Part shown: positions 59,668-64,000 of the stretch, piece by piece
How the letters are laid out: every line of letters begins with the position of its first letter
Numbering within the stretch: the first letter of the stretch is position 1
From: Martinezella lusitana
GTDB taxonomy: Bacteria; Pseudomonadota; Alphaproteobacteria; Rhizobiales; Rhizobiaceae
DNA: 64,000 nt
Assembly (NCBI RefSeq): GCF_010668395.1
Contig: NZ_WUEY01000008.1
Span: forward strand, 124,001-188,000
Direction: 5' to 3'
Notes under the pieces: model-generated
The model's database searches: none
The model's input: the letters and a program-made list of their open reading frames with translations, nothing else
Told to the model about the DNA's origin: nothing
Position numbers and translations under genes: made by a program

Positions 59668-60456
59668 TCAGATAACAGGTGCACCTGCCTGTGCCGCTGT
59701 AAACAGCACGACCTGCGTGCGGATCTCTTCGTCGTGTATCTCCAGAATGCGATAGCCGAATGTCTGGGTATCGGCTTGCAGACGTTCGGATTGCTTGACG
59801 ATCTGATAGGAAACGGCGGGTGTGACATATTGCCGGACATTCGCCTCCTGCGCTTCGTCGATCATGTGGTAGTGGCCGCAGAACAGCGATATCTCGCAGC
59901 CTGTATTGATCAGAAGCGACCTGACCTCATTCCGGTCCCGCAGGGCTGCGCCGGTTCGGTCGACGGGCGTGTCGAGCGCCAGGATCGGGTGATGCACGAA
60001 GATCGCGGCGCGCTTTGCGTCTTCGAGCTCGCGGCCAAGCCAGGCGCGCTGGCGCTCGCCAAGCTCGTTGGCGGAGCTGTCGAGGAAGATGCGTTTCAGA
60101 TGCCCATCGTCGTGTGAGAAACACAGCTTTCCATCCACAGCGGCGGCGCCAGCGCTATGATGCGCCGCGACATTGCCAAGCGTATCGTGATTGCCGAGGA
60201 TGACCGACAGTTCGAAACGGTAGCCATGCAGAAGCTCGAAGAAGCCGGCGGCGGATTGCGGCGTACCGATATCGCCGCCGAAAACGACATGGGAAATACC
60301 CTTGCTTGCGATGTCGTCGAGAACCGTTCGCAGATGATTTTCGTGTTCTCCCGGTGTTTCCTCGTAGCCCATCCTGTCGCCGTTTATTTCGTTCCTGGCG
60401 ACCTGTCGCTGGCCGAGATGGGTATCGGTGAAATGGGCGAGAACAATTTTCGTCAT
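59668..60456 (-). CDS. metallophosphoesterase (CpdA-like)
   Basis: A 262-residue calcineurin-type phosphoesterase. The binuclear metal motifs are present in order: FTDTHLG, FGGDIGTP, LGNHDTLG, FVHHPILA and CGHYHM. The layout resembles 3',5'-cyclic nucleotide phosphodiesterase CpdA, but related enzymes cut phosphodiesters of many kinds. The start at 60456 gives the usual MTKIVLAHFTDTH opening. It may form an operon with the phosphatase gene that follows. Confidence 0.87.
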   Translation of the reverse strand: MTKIVLAHFTDTHLGQRQVARNEINGDRMGYEETPGEHENHLRTVLDDIASKGISHVVFGGDIGTPQSAAGFFELLHGYRFELSVILGNHDTLGNVAAHHSAGAAAVDGKLCFSHDDGHLKRIFLDSSANELGERQRAWLGRELEDAKRAAIFVHHPILALDTPVDRTGAALRDRNEVRSLLINTGCEISLFCGHYHMIDEAQEANVRQYVTPAVSYQIVKQSERLQADTQTFGYRILEIHDEEIRTQVVLFTAAQAGAPVI

Positions 60457-60656
60457 TGATGGATCCCGTGGCAGTAACTCTGATCCTACCCTAGCGCGAC
60501 AATCCGTGCCGATGCTTCGATACACGCCGAAGTATGCAAGTTATTTCCGCGTCAGCGTGTTACCGGGGATGAGGGTGGTCCTCGAGTGGAACGAAAAGCA
60601 CGCAGCACGGTTGTCACCGAAGAGATTGTCGTGAGCGATCTCCGCGGGAGGATGCC

Positions 60657-61385
60657 GTGCCAAATCTGATGGATAATATGCCCCTGGACCCAAGCTGGCT
60701 CGATATCGTCGTTCGGCTATCATTGGCGATCGCTGCCGGGGCGCTGATTGGTATCAACCGCGAAATCGGCGGCCATGCGGCCGGTTTTCGCACGACGATC
60801 CTTGTCGGATTGGCGGCATGCCTGATGATGATCCAGGCGAATCTGCTGCTCTCTACCTTGGGCAGGACATCGCAATCCTTCGCTTCGATGGATGTGCTGC
60901 GTTTTCCGCTGGGTGTGCTGACCGGGGTCGGCTTCATCGGTGGCGGCGCCATTCTCAAGCGGGGCGATCTCGTCACCGGCGTGACTACGGCGGCGACCTT
61001 GTGGATCATGACCGCGATCGGCCTTTGCATTGGTGGAGGACAGCTGATTGTCGGTTCGGCCGGCGCTGTCATCGCCTTTGTCGTGCTGTCGCCTCTCAAA
61101 TGGTTCGACACGCTGATAGCGCGCAGACAGAAGGCGCGTCTCGTCATCGAGCTTCCCCGCGACGCGGCTGTAGCCGTCGCCGGCACGGAAGCGGCGCTCG
61201 AACCGCTTGGATATGCCTTCGCCTTCGTTGGCAGGACAACCGGTTCGACCGAGGCGACGGCTCATATTTCCTACGAGGTACGATGGAGGCGCGCGGGCTC
61301 CGATGGCGGCGGGCCGCAGCTGCTGACCATTCTTCAGGAGCATCACAAGGTCGTATCCTTCGAAATGCTGACGACAGGGGCGTGA
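60657..61385 (+). CDS. MgtC/SapB family membrane protein
   Basis: A 242-residue inner-membrane protein. It has four or five helices in the first 150 residues with AAGALIGINREIGGHAAGFR, TTILVGLAACLMM and GVLTGVGFIGGGAILKRGD, the conserved MgtC signature. An ACT-like cytosolic domain follows (about 160-240). It starts with GTG at 60657, which has GGGAGG upstream. MgtC proteins modulate F-type ATPase activity or Mg-limited growth. It is divergent from the metallophosphoesterase gene. Confidence 0.9.
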   Translation: MPNLMDNMPLDPSWLDIVVRLSLAIAAGALIGINREIGGHAAGFRTTILVGLAACLMMIQANLLLSTLGRTSQSFASMDVLRFPLGVLTGVGFIGGGAILKRGDLVTGVTTAATLWIMTAIGLCIGGGQLIVGSAGAVIAFVVLSPLKWFDTLIARRQKARLVIELPRDAAVAVAGTEAALEPLGYAFAFVGRTTGSTEATAHISYEVRWRRAGSDGGGPQLLTILQEHHKVVSFEMLTTGA

Positions 61386-61505
61386 AGGTGGATGCCGGGA
61401 CAGGAACATTCCTCGGCTGCAAAGGTTTTTCCCTGATCGAGCAAGGATTCGACCGTTCCCAGCGGTCCGATCCAGCAACCGGAACCGAAACCGTAACGAC
61501 GGACC

Positions 61506-61829
61506 TCATTTGCTGGGCTGCTGGTTGTTCCGCGGATCGCCTGGCTTGATCACAGGCGTCCTGCCGACCTTGGGAGCGGGCTTTTCCATTTGGCTGTCGC
61601 CGACCGCCGGTGGCTTGAGCACGCCGGCGCAATCCGACAGCTTTTTCCCTGAATTGCCGTCCGGCGTTGGGGCTGTCTGTCGATTGTCCGCCTGCCTGTT
61701 GTCCGTCTGCCGATCGGTATCGGCGGCTTTGCACCGGTCGTCGCTTGACGCCTGCTGTGCGAAGGCGGGGGATGATGACATGGCGGCCACTGTCGCCGCC
61801 ATTAGCAGGATGCGGCGGCATGCGGACAA
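61506..61829 (-). CDS. small secreted hypothetical protein
   Basis: About 107 residues if begun at the TTG at 61829, which gives a good signal peptide with basic start (ACRRILLMAATVAAMSS, cleavage after AFA). The ATG at 61802 gives a shorter signal without charge. The mature part is polar with a short repeat (DNRQADNRQT) and a Pro-rich tail (EKPAPKVGRTPVIKPGDPRN). I do not recognise the family. It lies just downstream of the next gene on the same strand. Confidence 0.5.
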   Translation of the reverse strand: MSACRRILLMAATVAAMSSSPAFAQQASSDDRCKAADTDRQTDNRQADNRQTAPTPDGNSGKKLSDCAGVLKPPAVGDSQMEKPAPKVGRTPVIKPGDPRNNQQPSK

Positions 61830-61857
61830 GCTCCGGCTCTTGAATAGGCGCGACCCG

Positions 61858-62181
61858 TCAAACCTGCGTCGAAATGATCGTGTCGACGCCGATGGAGCCC
61901 TCGACGACCCCACGTTCATGATAGTCCTTGCCATTGTTCACCTCGATGACGGTATAGAGCTTCTCGTTGCGAAAGACGCTTGCCATCTTCGTCGTCTTGT
62001 CTTCCGCCGGCGCCGCATCGACGTCCATGAAATCCAGCTCCCTTTCGGCGGCCACGATACGGGCATCGCCGGTCGTGCGGGCGGCAACGAGGACCTCGGC
62101 ATGGGATTTGGCGCCCAGCCAGTTGGGATCGTCGTCAGCCGCTATCGGAACCAGGCGGTAAAGCTTGAGTTTCTCCTCCAT
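61858..62181 (-). CDS. hypothetical protein
   Basis: A 107-residue soluble protein. It begins MEEKLKLYRLVPIAADDDPN and continues with HAEVLVAARTTGDARIVAAE and SVFRNEKLYTVIEVNNG. An AGGAGATG-like site precedes the start. Alternating charged and hydrophobic strands suggest a compact beta-rich fold. No motif was recognised; rhizobia have many such short stress-linked proteins. Confidence 0.65.
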   Translation of the reverse strand: MEEKLKLYRLVPIAADDDPNWLGAKSHAEVLVAARTTGDARIVAAERELDFMDVDAAPAEDKTTKMASVFRNEKLYTVIEVNNGKDYHERGVVEGSIGVDTIISTQV

Positions 62182-62452
62182 CTTTCATCTCCTTTGACGT
62201 TGGAAGGCTGCAGATCGGATGGATAGGAAGCTCGTCTGCCGTTTCGTTGGCTATGGAGAGAAAACGGAAAAATCCCCATATTCTTCAGCACCATCGCGTC
62301 CGCTTGGCACGAACTGCAACCTCATGGGGCTAACGCCCCGTGGCGCGCATTGTTCCGGCTTGAGGCAACCAGCCGCAGACGCCGGGCGAGGGAACCATCT
62401 GCAAACCTTCTGGTTAGACCGGTATCAGTTTTGCAACGAACGGAGGCTTGCA

Positions 62453-62791
62453 ATGGCACCCCAGGAACCAAAGAAGCCGCTTTCTGCGACCGAAGCCCGC
62501 CAGGGCATACGCGGCACGCATCTATTCGCGATCCTGGTTACCGCGCTGGTTCTGGCCGCAATCGTTTGGGTCGGCGTCGAAGTGTGGGGCCGCTATATCG
62601 AGCCGAACGGCTCGCAAAATCCGGCGCCGACCATCAGTTCTTCTTCCGGGCAGCCGCGGGGCGCCACGATCGACAATACCCCGCCCGCCGGCCAATCGGC
62701 CCAGCCGGCACCAACGGATCGATCGGAGAACAATCAGCAGGGCGCGAAGAGCACGCCAGCCCAGCCTAGCCGCGACGGAACCCAGAATTAG
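62453..62791 (+). CDS. hypothetical protein with one membrane helix and Pro/Gln-rich periplasmic tail
   Basis: A 112-residue protein from the ATG at 62453, with CGGAGG six bases upstream. A cytoplasmic segment is followed by one membrane helix (residues about 24-46, FAILVTALVLAAIVWVGVEV). The remainder is low-complexity, rich in Pro, Ser, Gln and Asn (PAGQSAQPAPTDRSENNQQG). No function is evident. Confidence 0.65.
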   Translation: MAPQEPKKPLSATEARQGIRGTHLFAILVTALVLAAIVWVGVEVWGRYIEPNGSQNPAPTISSSSGQPRGATIDNTPPAGQSAQPAPTDRSENNQQGAKSTPAQPSRDGTQN

Positions 62792-62885
62792 GCAGGCAAC
62801 TTTTGAGCGCTGCCATTACGCATCCGGATGCTTATCGGCGAAGGCAGGCCTACTTTTCTCGGCGGGAGCTGATTGCGAGCGCACG

Positions 62886-63143
62886 CTATCCGACGTGACG
62901 GCCGTTGGGGCCATCGTCTCTTTCGGCTTCGCGTGCGTCATTCTCGGGTCGATGCATCGTCGTTTTCTGGTGCAGCTTTACGAGCACCTCCTTGCCATCG
63001 ACGGATGCCCGCGTTCGCTCCATGATCTCACGTTCCTTGGCGGCCTGCTCCCAATGATGCTGGCTGCATCCCCAAGGGCGCCCGGCCGCTTCCCAAATGG
63101 CGTAGGACCGCTTGCTGATCCACTCGAACCGTTCATCCGTCAT
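62886..63143 (-). CDS. DUF2934 domain protein
   Basis: An 85-residue protein starting at 63143 with GGAGG upstream. The N-terminal part (RSYAIWEAAGRPWGCSQHHW) is the DUF2934 signature, common in rhizobia; the tail is charged (RPENDAREAERDDGP). The domain has no established function. It is divergent from the YbhB-like gene. Confidence 0.75.
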   Translation of the reverse strand: MTDERFEWISKRSYAIWEAAGRPWGCSQHHWEQAAKEREIMERTRASVDGKEVLVKLHQKTTMHRPENDAREAERDDGPNGRHVG

Positions 63144-63281
63144 TTTTTCCTCCTTCGTGGACGTTTCGAACTGCGGGTAAGCGCGAATGTTCCCCGCGCG
63201 GAACAATAATGGTGCTGACGGGTTGCACCTTACGTTCCGAACTTCACAAACGCATGAATCCACGACAGAAAGGAGGACCTG

Positions 63282-63743
63282 ATGGCTTTGACGTTGATCA
63301 GCAAGGTCTTTGCTGAAGACGAACCGATTCCGAGCAAATACGCGCTGGACGGCGAAAACATATTCCCGCCGCTGGCCTGGGGCGGCGCTCCCGATAAAAC
63401 CCAGAGCTTTGCGCTGATTATCGAGGATCCCGATGCGCCCAGCGGCACGTTCCGCCATTGCGGCATCGCCAATATTCCCGCGCAATGGGGCGGCCTGGCC
63501 GAGAGCATCGATACGACGCAGGAGCAGGCGCTGCGCTTTTACAAGAACGATTTCGGCAATGCCCGCTACGACGGCCCGCAGCCGCCCAGCGGTGATCCTC
63601 CTCATCGCTATATCTTCCGGCTCGCCGCTCTCGATGTGCCGAGGGTCACGCTTCCCGAAGCCGCCGGAGCCGAGGCAATGTGGCAGAAGGTGAAAAAACA
63701 CATGTTGGCCGAGGCAAGCCTCACCGGCACCTATCAGGCATAG
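63282..63743 (+). CDS. YbhB/YbcL family Raf-kinase-inhibitor-like protein
   Basis: A 153-residue PEBP-fold protein. The conserved parts are present: FPPLAWGGAPDKTQSFALII, EDPDAPSGTFRHCGIANIP and YDGPQPPSGDPPHRYIF. Bacterial members are cytosolic or periplasmic and of uncertain ligand. The ATG at 63282 has AGGAGG upstream. A long hairpin follows the gene. Confidence 0.9.
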   Translation: MALTLISKVFAEDEPIPSKYALDGENIFPPLAWGGAPDKTQSFALIIEDPDAPSGTFRHCGIANIPAQWGGLAESIDTTQEQALRFYKNDFGNARYDGPQPPSGDPPHRYIFRLAALDVPRVTLPEAAGAEAMWQKVKKHMLAEASLTGTYQA

Positions 63744-63760
63744 ACCGCTGTTCATACGCA

Positions 63761-63794
63761 GAAGCGACCGGTGCTTGAAAGCACCGGTCGCTTC
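63761..63794. terminator. perfect hairpin after the YbhB-like gene
   Basis: GAAGCGACCGGTGCT (63761-63775) and AGCACCGGTCGCTTC (63780-63794) form a 15-bp stem with a TGAA loop. It lies 18 bases after the YbhB-like stop and 48 bases beyond the stop of the convergent phosphoketolase, so it can end both. Its base matches the hairpin at 2152-2176. Confidence 0.75.
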
Positions 63795-63841
63795 GCCACC
63801 TGGCGAAGACGGCCGAAGCCGGCTTCAGATGACGGAATGCT

Positions 63842-64000
63842 CTATCGCTTCCATCGCCAATCGCTGATTTCCGGCATATCCTCACCGTAACGCCGGACAT
63901 AGTCATGATGCTTGATGAGCTTTGCCTTGAGCGCGTTTATGACGTCGGGAACTTTTTCCGCCAGGCCCGGCACGCGATCGATCGCCTCCAGTGCAAGATG
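63842..64000 (-). CDS. phosphoketolase, C-terminal fragment (gene continues past the window)
   Basis: The last 52 codons of a gene that starts beyond position 64000. The end reads HDYVRRYGEDMPEISDWRWK, the distinctive C-terminus of xylulose-5-phosphate/fructose-6-phosphate phosphoketolase (GEDMPE-RDW-W). Upstream it has HLALEAIDRVPGLAEKVPDV. The enzyme splits these sugars to acetyl phosphate and glyceraldehyde-3-phosphate or erythrose-4-phosphate. Confidence 0.85.
   Translation of the reverse strand, partial: HLALEAIDRVPGLAEKVPDVINALKAKLIKHHDYVRRYGEDMPEISDWRWKR

Noticed and set aside
1..64000. CRISPR arrays, tRNA/rRNA genes, phage or transposase genes
   Set aside because: No regular repeat-spacer array, cloverleaf, rRNA sequence, integrase or transposase was recognised by eye; short or divergent examples could be missed.

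Overview
The window looks like a high-GC alphaproteobacterial replicon from a Rhizobium-type organism (Rhizobiaceae). The grounds are a ugp-type glycerol-3-phosphate uptake locus, several ABC uptake operons with sugar or amino-acid binding proteins, a RirA-type iron box (TGA-N9-TCA) in front of an iron-uptake cluster, a rhizobial intergenic-repeat-like block, and an LPQTA-class sortase pair. The density of uptake and catabolic operons with their own regulators suggests a chromid, megaplasmid or accessory chromosomal region. No tRNA, rRNA, CRISPR array or intact insertion sequence was seen.

Layout. 1-1834: ugpA (cut by the window edge) and ugpB, minus strand. 2321-5643: a PACE-type efflux protein divergent from a LysR regulator, a Crp/Fnr regulator, and a small secreted His-rich protein. 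5897-13157: an iron-siderophore locus with IRO-like box, ECF sigma factor, FecR, TonB-dependent receptor, FhuD-like binding protein and a double-length FhuB permease, but no ATPase. 13285-15511: a TetR repressor divergent from an FAD monooxygenase over nested palindromes. 15617-21928: a seven-gene minus-strand operon for arginine-like compounds (CtlX hydrolase, dimethylargininase, polar amino-acid ABC transporter, M20 amidohydrolase), led by a 38-codon ORF resembling the start of ornithine cyclodeaminase. 22162-25134: a hypothetical gene, a tiny membrane ORF, and a LysR/nitrilase divergent pair. 25262-29068: class GN sortase, its VIT/VWA LPQTA substrate, and a divergent XRE regulator. 29090-33785: a 2OG-Fe(II) oxygenase and a large repeat autotransporter.

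33965-44666 is a sugar/amino-sugar locus: ABC transporter, AgaS-like SIS enzyme, GatZ/KbaZ-like protein, BadF-type kinase and DeoR regulator as one operon, then a GH4 glycosidase and a divergent AraC regulator. 44821-50889 holds a P460-type cytochrome, an exported epoxide hydrolase, an MFS permease, a non-canonical Nramp transporter and a RidA-like protein preceded by three copies of a 13-bp palindrome. 51515-54316 encodes a 933-residue DEAH-box SF2 helicase with two predicted membrane helices in a C-terminal region I do not recognise. It stands alone beside degenerate sequence and looks less GC-rich than its neighbours; it is the best candidate here for an undescribed system, possibly defence. 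54507-58838 is a copper-tolerance operon (CusF-like, cupredoxin, CopA oxidase, TolC-type channel, lipoprotein, Cys-rich secreted protein). 58978-64000 carries a dual-specificity-type phosphatase, a metallophosphoesterase, an MgtC family protein, several small envelope or unknown proteins, a YbhB/YbcL protein and, at the right edge, the C-terminus of a phosphoketolase.

Many operons here use overlapping stop/start codons (ATGA), and several start sites were moved inward to ATGs with a good Shine-Dalgarno. All functional calls come from reading motifs by eye; no database search was possible.
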